Shown here: piece by piece, positions 17,358 through 27,053 of the stretch
Numbering within the stretch: the first letter of the stretch is position 1
Layout of the letters: each line of letters begins with the position of its first letter
Source of the DNA: Paenibacillus_V sp046244365
Lineage (GTDB): Bacteria; Bacillota; Bacilli; Paenibacillales; NBRC-103111
DNA: 64,000 nt
Direction of reading: 5' to 3'
Assembly: GCF_046244365.1 (NCBI RefSeq)
Contig: NZ_CP176395.1
Coordinates: forward strand, 7,378,001 to 7,442,000
Notes under the pieces: generated by a model
Seen by the model: only the letters and a program-made list of their open reading frames with translations
Told to the model about the DNA's origin: nothing
Databases searched by the model: none
Made by a program: the position numbers and the translations under genes

Positions 17358-18230
17358 CTATCCTTTGATCCCCGAGAGGTTAAGACCGTACATAATGTTT
17401 CTCTGAAAGATCAGGAAGAAAACGAGCGGCGGAACCATGACGACGGTCAGCACGCTGAACTTGACGTTCCAAGACAGATTGAACGATTGAACGATGTTGC
17501 GGTACACGACGGATGCGACCGGATATTTCTCGGGTGTCGTCAGCACGAGAGACGGCCAGTACCAATCGTTCCAGGTCGATGTAAAGGAAAAGATGAGCAG
17601 CGTAGAAAATACGGGTACGGACATCGGCACCGCCAGCCGGTAAAAGCAGAGCAATTCCGACGCTCCATCGAGCCGCGCCGCTTCGAATAGTTCTTTGTTG
17701 ATTCCATCGAAAAAGCCTTTGAGCAGCATGATATTGAAGGCATTGGCGCCGGCAGGCAGCCAGAACGCCCAGTAGGAATCGATTAACCCGAGGCTTTGCA
17801 GGTTTAAGAAGCTTGGAATCATATAGGTTGCGCTAGGGATCATGAGCGTGCTCATAAAAAAGAGCGTGATCCCCTTGCGGGCCGGCAGCTTCATTTGGGA
17901 AAGGCTGAAGGCAGCCAGCCCTACGACAAGCAAAGGAATGATCGCATTCCCCGCAAAAAGAACCAGCGTATTCCAGGAAGCCCTAATCAAATCCACATAC
18001 TTGAATCCCTCCGAGTAGTTGCTCCACTCGAGCTGCTGCGGGAAAAAGCTTGGCGGAAACGTGAAAATTTCCTGTTTCGTTTTGAACGAAGAGAGAATCG
18101 TCGTTCCGAACGGGTACAGCATCGTCGCCGCTAGCGCGAGCAAGGCAAGCAGCATGAGCAAGTATCCGGCACGGACCGGTTTCTTTTTGAAATCATAAGC
18201 AGACATGATACTGCGTTCCCGGTTGCTCAT
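17358..18230 (-). CDS. Carbohydrate ABC permease, MalG type
   Basis: 290 residues, six predicted membrane segments beginning YLLMLLALLALAATMLYPFG. The conserved cytoplasmic EAA loop is ELFEAARLDGASELLCFYRLAVP around residue 195. Its ATG overlaps the TGA of the preceding permease gene (ATGA), so translation is coupled. Together with 18227-19144 it forms the membrane channel for the SBP at 15821. Confidence 0.92.
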   Translation of the reverse strand: MSNRERSIMSAYDFKKKPVRAGYLLMLLALLALAATMLYPFGTTILSSFKTKQEIFTFPPSFFPQQLEWSNYSEGFKYVDLIRASWNTLVLFAGNAIIPLLVVGLAAFSLSQMKLPARKGITLFFMSTLMIPSATYMIPSFLNLQSLGLIDSYWAFWLPAGANAFNIMLLKGFFDGINKELFEAARLDGASELLCFYRLAVPMSVPVFSTLLIFSFTSTWNDWYWPSLVLTTPEKYPVASVVYRNIVQSFNLSWNVKFSVLTVVMVPPLVFFLIFQRNIMYGLNLSGIKG

Positions 18231-19144
18231 GCTTCTTTGCTCCTTCCTTGGAAGTAATAGAGTACGATGGACAGCGAGGTGAGCACGAGAAACATGAGAA
18301 CGCCCATGGCCGATGCTTTGCCGTAATTCAAGTTCGTAAAGGCTTCATTGATGATCTGGTACATATACGTAAGGGTCGCATGGTTCGGGCCGCCGCCTGT
18401 CAGCGCCATATGCGTCATAAAGCCTTGCGACGTGCTGATCAGCTGCAGAATGAACAGCAGCATATAGAGATGACGAATGCCGGGAATCGTAATATGGCGA
18501 ATGCGCTGCAGAACGCCCGCACCGTCAATTTCGGCAGCCTCGTATAAATCTTTGGGGATGCCTACGATCCCGGCCAAATAGATGAGCGTCGCCCCGCCGA
18601 ATCCTTGCCACGTTTCGGCGAGCACGATCGACAGCATGGCCATGCTTTTATCCGTCAGCCACATGAACGGTTGAGCGCCGAACCAGGAAACGATCTGATT
18701 CGCCGGCCCGAGCGGATCGTACAGCCATTGCCACATCCCGTATAGCACCACGGCCGGTACGATATGCGGCAGGTACACGATTAAACGCATCGCTCCTTGA
18801 AACCACCGCAGCTCGGATATCGCAATCGATACGATACTGGGGACCCAGAACCCGATCAATACGCATAGAAACATATAATAGATTGTGTTCCATACGGAAA
18901 TACCCAGGATATCGTTCGTTAACACCTCACGGTAGTTGGTCAGCCCGATGAAGGTGCTGCCGCTTACGAAATCGACGTTCATAAAGCTGTACATGACCCC
19001 TTTGGCAATCGGCGTCCAAAGAAACAAACAAAATACGAGAATGGCCGGCAGCAGGAAGAGAATGCCCCATAAGTAATCCCTGCATTTCTTCACGAACGGG
19101 TTACTCGTCTGTTTGGCGCTAACCCTTAAAGCCTGTGTGGACAC
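18227..19144 (-). CDS. Carbohydrate ABC permease, MalF type
   Basis: 305 residues. First membrane segment GILFLLPAILVFCLFLW; EAA loop DLYEAAEIDGAGVLQRIRHITIP around residue 205. The start is uncertain: the GTG at 19144 directly abuts a strong GGGGAGG, which is unusually close, but no better in-frame codon follows. First gene of the permease-permease-SBP-lyase set. Confidence 0.9.
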   Translation of the reverse strand: MSTQALRVSAKQTSNPFVKKCRDYLWGILFLLPAILVFCLFLWTPIAKGVMYSFMNVDFVSGSTFIGLTNYREVLTNDILGISVWNTIYYMFLCVLIGFWVPSIVSIAISELRWFQGAMRLIVYLPHIVPAVVLYGMWQWLYDPLGPANQIVSWFGAQPFMWLTDKSMAMLSIVLAETWQGFGGATLIYLAGIVGIPKDLYEAAEIDGAGVLQRIRHITIPGIRHLYMLLFILQLISTSQGFMTHMALTGGGPNHATLTYMYQIINEAFTNLNYGKASAMGVLMFLVLTSLSIVLYYFQGRSKEA

Positions 19145-19254
19145 CTCCCCACATCCTTTCTGCGATTGGTATACGTCTTATTGTAAAGACTACCGCTCGG
19201 CGATCCCATGACGGCTTCTCCGCACTTGATGATCGATTCTCTTCAGATAGGAAA

Positions 19255-19279
19255 ACCGTCCGGAAGATCACCGGACGGT
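19255..19279 (-). terminator. Terminator hairpin upstream of the permease operon
   Basis: Nine-base perfect arms ACCGTCCGG and CCGGACGGT around a seven-base loop, followed on the minus strand by TTTT. It lies 210 bases after the sensor kinase stop (19489) and separates the kinase pair from the importer operon. Confidence 0.65.
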
Positions 19280-19312
19280 CCTATGGAGTATGGCTGTACG
19301 ATTGCGCATTGG

Positions 19313-19445
19313 GGAGGGAAGGGGTATGGGGGTTCAAACGCTCTTGAAATCGTGTTTCATTGAACTTGTTTAGCGGTAATAACACGATTTCAAAGGCGGC
19401 CCATAGCGAAGCTCCTTTGCAGCCCCCCCCATACCCCTTCCCTCC
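19313..19445. repeat. Nested long inverted repeat
   Basis: Outer arms at 19313-19332 (GGAGGGAAGGGGTATGGGGG) and 19426-19445 are perfect 20-base inverted copies. Inner arms at 19344-19356 (TTGAAATCGTGTT) and 19381-19393 are perfect 13-base inverted copies. It could form a long cruciform or RNA hairpin just after the kinase gene. It has no T-tract and may be a small palindromic mobile element (MITE or REP type). Confidence 0.75.
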
Positions 19446-19488
19446 GTTATCCTTTGCAATAGGCAATTTGCCCGCGAGGGAAGAACGA

Positions 19489-21264
19489 TCACTCGGTATA
19501 CGCGGCGATTTCCTCTTCCGACCGGATGACGGGAAGCTCGATCAGCACTTTCGTTCCGCCTTCTTCCCGCGCGAAGTAAGTTAGTCCATACGCATCTCCG
19601 AATCGCAATCGGATGCGTTTATGCACATTCCGGATGCCAAAGCCCTTGTCAGGATCCGCCGCGCCCGACAGAAGCGCGTGAATCTTCTCCAAATCCAGCG
19701 GCCGGAAGCCGTTATCCTCAATCGAGATAAGGAGAGTGCCTTCCGACACCTGAATGCCGATCCACACTTCCCCTTCCCCGTCCATTTTTCCGATGCCGTG
19801 GAGAATGCTGTTTTCGACGAGGGGCTGCATGATGACTTTAGGCAGGAGGCAGCCCTCTATGCCTTCTTCCAGATGAATGTGAAAGCGAAACGAATGGCGA
19901 TACCGCTTTTCCTGCAGATGCAGGTACGCTTCCACGTGATTAAGCTCTTCCCGTATCGTAATGATTTCTTTGCCCCGGCTTAAACCGATCCGCAGCATCG
20001 TCGACAAATCCCTGACCATATCGGCGACTTCCGGCACCCCTCCCCGTATCCCGTACCAATAAATGGAGTCCAGCGAATTATAGAGCAAGTGAGGCGTTAT
20101 TTGAGAGTGCAACAAGATCAGCTCGGATTCCTTCTGCTTGATTTCCATTACATACTTCTCTTTGACCAATTGGTTCAACCGTTCCGTCATCATATAAAAA
20201 TACCGGTACGAGATCCCGATTTCGTCTTTCCTTGCCTCTTCCGCGGCCCTTTCCAACTCCTTCCCCGGGACATAGGAACGGGTGAGGCTCGCCAGTCTCG
20301 CCATCGGTCGTAAGAAAGACTTGACCAAGAAGAAAAGAAAGAACAGGATCACGATAAAATAGCAGATGGCGGTAATCTGGATGATTTCCTGTACGTCATT
20401 ATAGGAGCCTAACAATGAGCTCAATGGAATCTCGTAAACCAGTCGGTTGCCGTACGAAGCGCTGTCATGATAGACATACATATGACTATTCGTGACCCAC
20501 ACGTTCGGCAGCAGCTCTTTCCCGTTCTCCGGGACGGAGAAGGTTACGGCACCGGGCTCCGAACCCGCCAGTACCGCACCTCCGGCATCGGTCAGGAATA
20601 CTCTCGAATGATCGGGGAGCTTGATGGCATTCATTTCCGCAGTCAGCATGCTCTCGATCTCCGTCGCCGCAAGTATGCCGATCGTGTCCCCGCCGCTGGT
20701 AAGATCCGTCACCGCTCTAAAATAAGCGACGGTTTGCTGCGCGTTCGGATTGAATCCGAACTTCTCGATCATTTCTACCAAGCCTCGCCCGTTCGCCTCG
20801 GCCGCTTTTTGGAGCCAAGCCCTTTCTTTCAGGTCTTGAACGAAAAAAACGCCCGCGCCCGATACATCGGTTGTAGGGGCAAAGTAATACTGTACCGGCC
20901 GTTTCGTCAGCACGAACAGCGAGTATTTCACACCCGAGGAGTAGTTGCCCAGCACCTTCTCCGTTGCAATATATTTTTGTACGCGCTGATCCGAAGGTAA
21001 CGAGCCGTCATCCTTCCATTGCTGCATGAGGTCGGAGCTCATAATCGCCACCAGCTTCTGATCGACGGCATCCATGACCCTGTCCATCGTCGCATGATTT
21101 TGTTTATTCAATTCGGACAGGGCTTTTCCCACCTGCATTTTGATGGCAAGAGAAGCCCGGCCGGAAGCGAACCAGAAGACGAGCAGCATCGGAACAAGGA
21201 TGAACACGATGACAAACAGCAAGGCCTTTTTCGTTAATCGTTGCGATTGCGTTCTTTTGAACAA
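19489..21264 (-). CDS. YesM-type sensor histidine kinase
   Basis: 591 residues from TTG at 21264 (GGGGA upstream). N-terminal membrane segment KKALLFVIVFILVPMLLVFW, an extracellular Cache-like sensor (about 40-285), second membrane segment IIQITAICYFIVILFFLFFLV, HAMP linker, then the LytS/YesM-type kinase domain with phospho-accepting His392 in ITPHLLYNSLDSIYW. The HATPase domain has VENSILHG, EDNGF and GFGIRNVHKRI. Encoded 77 bases after its response regulator. Known family role: sensing extracellular sugars or cell-wall state and controlling neighbouring polysaccharide-uptake genes, here probably the importer at 15.8-19.1 kb. Confidence 0.92.
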   Translation of the reverse strand: MFKRTQSQRLTKKALLFVIVFILVPMLLVFWFASGRASLAIKMQVGKALSELNKQNHATMDRVMDAVDQKLVAIMSSDLMQQWKDDGSLPSDQRVQKYIATEKVLGNYSSGVKYSLFVLTKRPVQYYFAPTTDVSGAGVFFVQDLKERAWLQKAAEANGRGLVEMIEKFGFNPNAQQTVAYFRAVTDLTSGGDTIGILAATEIESMLTAEMNAIKLPDHSRVFLTDAGGAVLAGSEPGAVTFSVPENGKELLPNVWVTNSHMYVYHDSASYGNRLVYEIPLSSLLGSYNDVQEIIQITAICYFIVILFFLFFLVKSFLRPMARLASLTRSYVPGKELERAAEEARKDEIGISYRYFYMMTERLNQLVKEKYVMEIKQKESELILLHSQITPHLLYNSLDSIYWYGIRGGVPEVADMVRDLSTMLRIGLSRGKEIITIREELNHVEAYLHLQEKRYRHSFRFHIHLEEGIEGCLLPKVIMQPLVENSILHGIGKMDGEGEVWIGIQVSEGTLLISIEDNGFRPLDLEKIHALLSGAADPDKGFGIRNVHKRIRLRFGDAYGLTYFAREEGGTKVLIELPVIRSEEEIAAYTE

Positions 21265-21341
21265 TGGCTTTCATCCCCGTTTCACGCAACCTTCTCGGCG
21301 CTGATAAATAGGCTTAAGGAAAATGCGCGGTATCCGGTACG

Positions 21342-22967
21342 TTACCCGCGGACGGTATTGGGGCTCTCCCCGTAATAGCGTTTAAACACGCGGCTAAAAT
21401 GCTCCGGCGATTCGTAGCCGACCTCGTCCGCAATTTCGTAGCGTTTCTTGTGCGTGTTCAAGAGCAGTTGCCTGGACTCCTCCATCCGCAGCTTCGTGAC
21501 GAATTCCCACACCGTTTCGCCTGCGATCTGCTTAAACAAATAACTCAAATAGTTCGGACTTAAATGCACATGGTCCGCGATATCTTGAATTTTCAGCCCT
21601 TTATTCCGGAAACTCCGGCGAATATAGGCAACGGATTGCTGGATGATCGCCTGGTCATGATCGGTCATGGACGTATGGATAAGCCCTGCCGCTTTTGACA
21701 AAAATTCGGTGAAACGCTCTTTGATTTCGATTCCCGTAAGCGGAAACTGAAAAAAGAGGATCGGGTCAAGCGCTTTATACCGGTCCCCCACCGTCTCTTT
21801 GATTTCGAGCAAGCTGGCGTACACCCGATACGCGATACTGAGCGGAATGCCCGCCGTGGAGTCATCGCTTTCGAAGACGGGAGAGATATCCTCGATAAAT
21901 CGGCGGACCGCGTCCTCTACATCCCCGGGTTGTTTCCCGGTCTTGATCTTATCGACGAACCTTTCTGCTTGCTCTTGCCAGTTCACCTTCACCGACGCTT
22001 CCTTCAAGGAGAAATCCCCGGCATAAAAAACATGGTGATTTTCGTACAGCGCGTGCCATTTGGCTGCCTTAGCCGCATCGCGATAGCTCTCGGGAAGCGC
22101 TTGAAGCCCCGGACGCAAAGGACTGATTCCGACAACCGCCTCCATCTGCAAGTATCCGTGAATGTTGGCGGCAAGCGACTTCCCGATCAAATTCAGCTTC
22201 GATATATTTTCAGCCTTGTTCCGGGCATAATCGGTCTCCTGCACCTGAAGAATCGTTACAATCTGATTGCCTTGTCCATAAAAAGCTACCGCATTCCAGT
22301 CCGCCAAAGTCTCTTCTATGATATTGACGGTCGCGTACTTCAGCAAGTTTCGATCCCGCAGCGATTGGATCGCGCCTCCCCTAACCCCCGCGCGTTCCCA
22401 AAAGAGTTCCAGGGCAAGCACCGCATAATAAGGGCCTGCGAGCTTTAAACCGATCTGCTCGAAAATAAACATGTAATCGTCCGGCTCCAGCGTCCCGGCT
22501 ATGATTTCATTCAAAATGTAGGATCGCATGGACGTCATGCCCGTCATGGAAAACTTAAGCTTTAACGACTCTTCCAAAAGCCGTTTGTATGTCTCGTGCC
22601 GTTCCGACAGTTCCCGGCCGACGACTTGAATCAGTTGAGGCAGCAGAACGGGCTTGATCAAGTAGTCCCTCGCCCCCAGCCGCATACACTTCTGGGCATA
22701 CTCGAATTCATCGTGTGCGGAGATGACGACGACGGGAATATCCGGCTTTTCGGACAGAATCGACTCCATCAGTTCTATCCCGTTCATCCCGTCCATCTGG
22801 ATGTCCGTCAGAACAAGATCGATGGACTCCATGCGCAAATAATCCAAGGCTTCATAGCCGTTCCATGCCGTCAGCACTTGCGAGATATTCAAATCGGCCG
22901 TCTCCAGAAACTCCTTGATGCCTTGGCACACAATCGCTTCATCGTCCACTACCAACACCGTGTACAC
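21342..22967 (-). CDS. YesN-type response regulator with AraC DNA-binding domain
   Basis: 541 residues from GTG at 22967 (GGGAG nine bases upstream; the longer frame upstream has no site). Receiver domain 1-120 with acidic pair D8-D9, phospho-acceptor Asp55 (LVLTDIQMDGMNG) and Lys105 (YLIKPV). A central linker domain of about 300 residues follows. The C-terminal AraC helix-turn-helix pair is KIQDIADHVHLSPNYLSYLFKQ and RYEIADEVGYESPEHFSRVFK. First gene of the regulator-kinase operon. Confidence 0.93.
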   Translation of the reverse strand: MYTVLVVDDEAIVCQGIKEFLETADLNISQVLTAWNGYEALDYLRMESIDLVLTDIQMDGMNGIELMESILSEKPDIPVVVISAHDEFEYAQKCMRLGARDYLIKPVLLPQLIQVVGRELSERHETYKRLLEESLKLKFSMTGMTSMRSYILNEIIAGTLEPDDYMFIFEQIGLKLAGPYYAVLALELFWERAGVRGGAIQSLRDRNLLKYATVNIIEETLADWNAVAFYGQGNQIVTILQVQETDYARNKAENISKLNLIGKSLAANIHGYLQMEAVVGISPLRPGLQALPESYRDAAKAAKWHALYENHHVFYAGDFSLKEASVKVNWQEQAERFVDKIKTGKQPGDVEDAVRRFIEDISPVFESDDSTAGIPLSIAYRVYASLLEIKETVGDRYKALDPILFFQFPLTGIEIKERFTEFLSKAAGLIHTSMTDHDQAIIQQSVAYIRRSFRNKGLKIQDIADHVHLSPNYLSYLFKQIAGETVWEFVTKLRMEESRQLLLNTHKKRYEIADEVGYESPEHFSRVFKRYYGESPNTVRG

Positions 22968-23224
22968 ATGTATGCACTCCCTTACTCCGATGAATACTGC
23001 TGCGGAGCGGCAATCAAGCCGCAAAAGATCGTTAATTTTCATTATGTAGCCGGTAAAAGGCATTTGTCGATGACCAATCCATCGAGAAGTGTGATGTTTT
23101 CAAGGAATAACGATAAACGGAAGCTATTCGAACGCAAAAACGCTCGCGCTTTTGGCGGCGATTATCGCCGCCGCAAAGCGCGAGCATCAAACTCAAGAGG
23201 ATTCTACATTGATCCGGGCAACAG
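22968..23224. other. Upstream region of the regulator-kinase operon
   Basis: About 250 bases. An imperfect inverted repeat around 23136-23185 (CGCTCGCGCTTTTGGCGGCG and CGCCGCCGCAAAGCGCGAGC) looks like a terminator or attenuator stem for the minus-strand genes above. No ORF. Confidence 0.45.
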
Positions 23225-23407
23225 TTAAACGATACGGTAGCCGGCAAGCAAACAACCTGCATTGTATGCCCCATGCTCGAGCTGAGTATGATCATACCTT
23301 GCCGTACAGTGATAAAACTGCCTCTCGCCGATTTCGGGTAGCTGCATGTTTGAGTCCAGCTTGTCTAATTCCAGTATGCTTTCCTGATCTGGCATTCTAA
23401 TCTTCAC
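23225..23407 (-). CDS. Small hypothetical protein or C-terminal gene remnant
   Basis: 60 residues from GTG at 23407, nine bases after the deacetylase stop. Even, charged composition (MPDQESILELDKLD, then ARYDHTQLEHGAYNAGCLLAG) looks like a real, conserved protein tail rather than a chance frame. No strong ribosome binding site is present, so it could be coupled to the deacetylase or be the end of a larger lost gene. Family not recognised. Confidence 0.35.
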   Translation of the reverse strand: MKIRMPDQESILELDKLDSNMQLPEIGERQFYHCTARYDHTQLEHGAYNAGCLLAGYRIV

Positions 23408-23416
23408 TGCTTTCCG

Positions 23417-24229
23417 TTATATAAAACTATCGAGCTTCTTCATCTCGCCTGCCAGCACTTCCACCGCAGCTCCATTCACGCTCAACCATACGGAAATGGC
23501 TGATGGATTATGCACGATATGGCCAGAAACGGAGCATCGAAGCTGGCGAATGGCATTCATATAGGACACAATCTCACTGTTTGTCGCATACCAAATATCC
23601 GCTTGGTTTCCAATCAGCTGGCTAAATTGCTCAAGCTGCTGCCAATTCTGATCATTTTCGAATTCGTAGCTATGTCCCCATACATAAAGAAGCGCCATTT
23701 TCGAATGCCTCGTCTGTAAATCGATAAATTTATGTGCATATTCAAGCATATCCCGATGATGGCAAGTTGGGGACCAGACTAGGAAATCAGAAGGCATATC
23801 GAAGCTACCGTGTGCGCTCGTTGCACGCGCATATTCCATTCCCATTGCACGCAGAACTGTTACGACATCATTATTCCAGGCACCATAAGGATAAGACATA
23901 CCCTTTACCGGGTACCCAACGATTTCCTCCAAAGCAAGGCGATCGTTGAGAATTTCAGCAGCAATTGTTTCAGTCGGACTCAAATTCAGAAACGGGTGAT
24001 TTACTGTATGGGCGGAAACTTCATGGCCTGCAAACAATGTGGATATCTCAGAAGGCTCCAAATGGCCAGGCTTTCCAAGCCGTACCGAATTCAGATGAAA
24101 CGTACCTCGTATCCCATACCGATTCATGATTTCAATCATTCTTCGATCGTAGTCTCTGCCATCGTCATAGCTTAATGTTACCGCTTTGTATTTCCCCTGC
24201 GGAAAACGGTCAAATCTAATCAAGTTCAA
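23417..24229 (-). CDS. Polysaccharide deacetylase (CE4/NodB-type) family protein
   Basis: 270 residues. NodB motifs: TLSYDDG (Asp22-Asp23), SAHTVNHPFL (His74 and His78, metal ligands) and SYPYGAWN. No signal peptide, so it may act in the cytoplasm on imported oligosaccharides. Start ambiguous: TTG at 24229 is only two bases from a run of seven G, while TTG at 24223 is spaced normally (seven bases). Same orientation as, and 131 bases after, the SBP at 24361, so probably in its operon. It would remove N- or O-acetyl groups from the sugar carried by that importer. Confidence 0.8.
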   Translation of the reverse strand: MNLIRFDRFPQGKYKAVTLSYDDGRDYDRRMIEIMNRYGIRGTFHLNSVRLGKPGHLEPSEISTLFAGHEVSAHTVNHPFLNLSPTETIAAEILNDRLALEEIVGYPVKGMSYPYGAWNNDVVTVLRAMGMEYARATSAHGSFDMPSDFLVWSPTCHHRDMLEYAHKFIDLQTRHSKMALLYVWGHSYEFENDQNWQQLEQFSQLIGNQADIWYATNSEIVSYMNAIRQLRCSVSGHIVHNPSAISVWLSVNGAAVEVLAGEMKKLDSFI

Positions 24230-24360
24230 TCCCCCCCTTCAAACAAATCCATCATCATCCCTGCCAACTTGCAGCTCCTCGTCAATCGCGTGAAAACAAG
24301 TTCGCCAGGCATTCCCAGACCGGCCGAATGTAACGGGTGGAATCGAATTCAGCCCACCGC

Positions 24361-26037
24361 CTACTTTACATACTGCTTGTATATTTCTGCCGTTGTGTAA
24401 ATTTTATCTTTATTCTTGGCGTACCAGTCTTTGTACCATGCCTCGATTTTGTCGCCGTTGCCTTTGCTCCAGGCTGTTTTAGCATCGTTTATCGCCTGAT
24501 CCACGGAATAAGAAGCACCGCTTACAATTGCTTTGTTGAAAATATCAGTGATCGATTGCGTTAATGAAGCCGAAAAAGCCGATAAATCTTGTGGAAGGGC
24601 CGGATTATAACCCGAAGCCGTGAATCCGTTGAAAGGACGCTCTGGATTTAAATAAGCAGGCTTCGCTTGCTGCAGCAGTAGATCCATAAATTCCTTCTGC
24701 AGCGGAACTTTCGCATCGAATACTTTTTCCGGTTGCGCGCATTTGGCAAGCAAACCTATCCCTATGTTGGCCTGCATTCTTAAATCTCCGTTATAGTCCA
24801 ACTCAGCTTTTGATTTGGCCGGATCAATCTGCTTCGGACAACCATCCTCTCCCATCTTCCAATGTTCATTTTCGATACCATATGTCAAAGACAATTGCGT
24901 CGAATCCTTGGTAAGAAAGTCCATATAGTCCATAACAGCCTGAGGATTCTTGGCTTTCGCATTCACCGCCGCTACCAACTGAATCGGTTCCCAGCCCCAG
25001 CTGTATGAACCGTATACTGTCGTTGGAAATGGAATAAATTTAATTTTGGCATTTGGATTATTTTTACGTAACGTTTCGAAATTTTTGTATCCCGCACCAT
25101 TGACTCCGGCGATATTATTAATACCGTAAATACCAAGCTTGCCGTTGACAAAGTCCTGAAGCGCCTTTTCCCCTTTATCTGTCAAGAAGTCTTTATCTAC
25201 CGTTCCTGCATCGAACAGCTGCTTCTTCAATTGCAGAGCAGCTTTGGAATTATCCCACTGCCGAACAAGCTCTCCATTATTTAGGAGCATGCCGTCTGGG
25301 ATTTCACCACTATTGTACATACGATCGATTACTCCCCCGCCGATGAAGCTTAGATGGTAACCGAATGTATCCTTCTTCCCGTTGCCGTCCGGATCCCGTT
25401 CAGTAAACGCCTTGGCAACAGCCAATAGCTCTTCAGGGGTTGTCGGAGACTTCAAACCCAGATTTTCCAACCAATCCTCCCGAATCACCAGTCCCACATT
25501 CAGCGTAGGACCAACCACACGGCCAAAATAATGCATCTTGCCATCTTCATTCATAGCCAATTTCTTGACGCCTGGATTCTGCTCAAGAAATTTTTTGTAT
25601 TCCACACTTTTGCTGACCAAATCATCTATTGGCATAAACTGCTTTTGCGCAAGAAACTGATTTCTAATTTTTGCATCAAATTCAAAGATTAAATCAGGAG
25701 CCGATCCCGAGGCAAACAAAGTATTCAGCTTCGGCAGCGACTCCCAGCGCGGAATCGGGACAAACTCTACATTGGCCGGTCCGTTGGCATTGATCCATTT
25801 GCTCCAGCGGTTGTCGTCTATGGTGCCTTCGGCAGCCGGTACATTCCCCCGGTCATAGACGGAAACCGATATTTTCGACTTCGGCTTCATTGTCGCCGGT
25901 TTAGTCGCGTCTGGAGAAGCTGTATCACTTACTGTGTTATCCTTACTATTGGAGCAACCGTTCATAATCAATATTACCAATGCCGATGCCAAAACGATCC
26001 TTATTTTTGTACGATATCCTGCTTTTATCTCATTCAT
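24361..26037 (-). CDS. Extracellular solute-binding lipoprotein, LplA/YtcQ type
   Basis: 558 residues, ATG at 26037 with AGGAGGG upstream. Signal with lipobox LIMNGC near residue 28. Long-form family 1 binding protein: VFVPIPRWESLPKL-like lobe (FVPIPRWESLPKLNTLFAS), VIREDWLENLGLKSPTTPEEL, and a calcium-site-like DPDGNGKKDTFGYHLS around residue 220. Third gene of the operon after two permeases. Homologous systems carry complex plant or host glycans; ligand not identifiable here. Confidence 0.9.
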   Translation of the reverse strand: MNEIKAGYRTKIRIVLASALVILIMNGCSNSKDNTVSDTASPDATKPATMKPKSKISVSVYDRGNVPAAEGTIDDNRWSKWINANGPANVEFVPIPRWESLPKLNTLFASGSAPDLIFEFDAKIRNQFLAQKQFMPIDDLVSKSVEYKKFLEQNPGVKKLAMNEDGKMHYFGRVVGPTLNVGLVIREDWLENLGLKSPTTPEELLAVAKAFTERDPDGNGKKDTFGYHLSFIGGGVIDRMYNSGEIPDGMLLNNGELVRQWDNSKAALQLKKQLFDAGTVDKDFLTDKGEKALQDFVNGKLGIYGINNIAGVNGAGYKNFETLRKNNPNAKIKFIPFPTTVYGSYSWGWEPIQLVAAVNAKAKNPQAVMDYMDFLTKDSTQLSLTYGIENEHWKMGEDGCPKQIDPAKSKAELDYNGDLRMQANIGIGLLAKCAQPEKVFDAKVPLQKEFMDLLLQQAKPAYLNPERPFNGFTASGYNPALPQDLSAFSASLTQSITDIFNKAIVSGASYSVDQAINDAKTAWSKGNGDKIEAWYKDWYAKNKDKIYTTAEIYKQYVK

Positions 26038-26164
26038 ATTTAACCCTCCTGATTATATTTCGTTCATTTCTCCGAGCATGGATACCCTTGCGCATTCATA
26101 CTCCTACTTCTTTCCTTATACTCTAACCGATTGACATCACCTCCTTAGCAATCCATAACAGCCT

Positions 26165-27040
26165 CTATCCCTTAACTGCACCAACTAAGGCACCTTTTAC
26201 AAAATATTTTTGCAAGAATGGATACACGATCATTAGGGGTAGCAGCAAAATCACAACTGCTCCTGCTTTGATCGCTTCTGGTGTCATAGAAACCGAGTCT
26301 TCCGCTTGAAATGTATTGATTTGCTGAAGCAGCTGCTGATTTGCCACCATATTCTGCACAAGTACAGTAAGGTTGTATTTCTTAGCATCATTGATGTACA
26401 GGAGCACTGTTAGAAACTGGTTCCAATACCCTACAGAATAGAACAAAGTCAACGTGGCAAGGACTGGTAAGGAGAGCGGGAGAAAAATTTGCAGCAGCAT
26501 TCTGTATTCTCCGCATCCGTCCATTCGTGCGGCATCTTCTAGTTCAGAGGGAATATTGAGGAAGAATGTTCGCATAATCATCATATTGAATGCGCTAACC
26601 AAGGACGGCAGCCAGATCGCAGCGTAAGAGTTAATCAACCCCAATTCTTTGATGACCAGAAAGCTTGGGATCAATCCACCGCCGAACAACATCGTGAACA
26701 CAATCGCCAATGTAAAGAAACGTCTGCCATAGAATGTATTTCTAGACAATGGATAGGCAGCCAAGATTGTGAATAACATACTCAGGGCAACACCAACCAC
26801 TGTTATGATGATACTATTTTTCAAAGCGTGAATAATTCTTGTTCCTTCGATAAGCTGCCTATAGGCTTCGATGTTCCAACCGATCGGCCAAATCGACACC
26901 TTTCCCGAGATAATGGCAGAACTATCACTCAATGAGACTGCCAAAATATTGATTAAGGGCACCAATGCACTAATCCCGAATAAAGCCAAAAAAACGTAAT
27001 TAACGGCGAAAAAAACGAGTTCTCCCTTGCTGGTTTTCAT
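26165..27040 (-). CDS. Carbohydrate ABC permease, LplC/YtcP type
   Basis: 291 residues, ATG at 27040 with GGAGGGA upstream. Six membrane segments; EAA loop ELEDAARMDGCGEYRMLLQIFLP around residue 160. The C-terminus LQKYFVKGALVGAVKG is the hallmark of this permease subfamily. Pairs with the permease at 27054, 13 bases upstream. Confidence 0.93.
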   Translation of the reverse strand: MKTSKGELVFFAVNYVFLALFGISALVPLINILAVSLSDSSAIISGKVSIWPIGWNIEAYRQLIEGTRIIHALKNSIIITVVGVALSMLFTILAAYPLSRNTFYGRRFFTLAIVFTMLFGGGLIPSFLVIKELGLINSYAAIWLPSLVSAFNMMIMRTFFLNIPSELEDAARMDGCGEYRMLLQIFLPLSLPVLATLTLFYSVGYWNQFLTVLLYINDAKKYNLTVLVQNMVANQQLLQQINTFQAEDSVSMTPEAIKAGAVVILLLPLMIVYPFLQKYFVKGALVGAVKG

Positions 27041-27053
27041 TCTGGAGTCCCTC

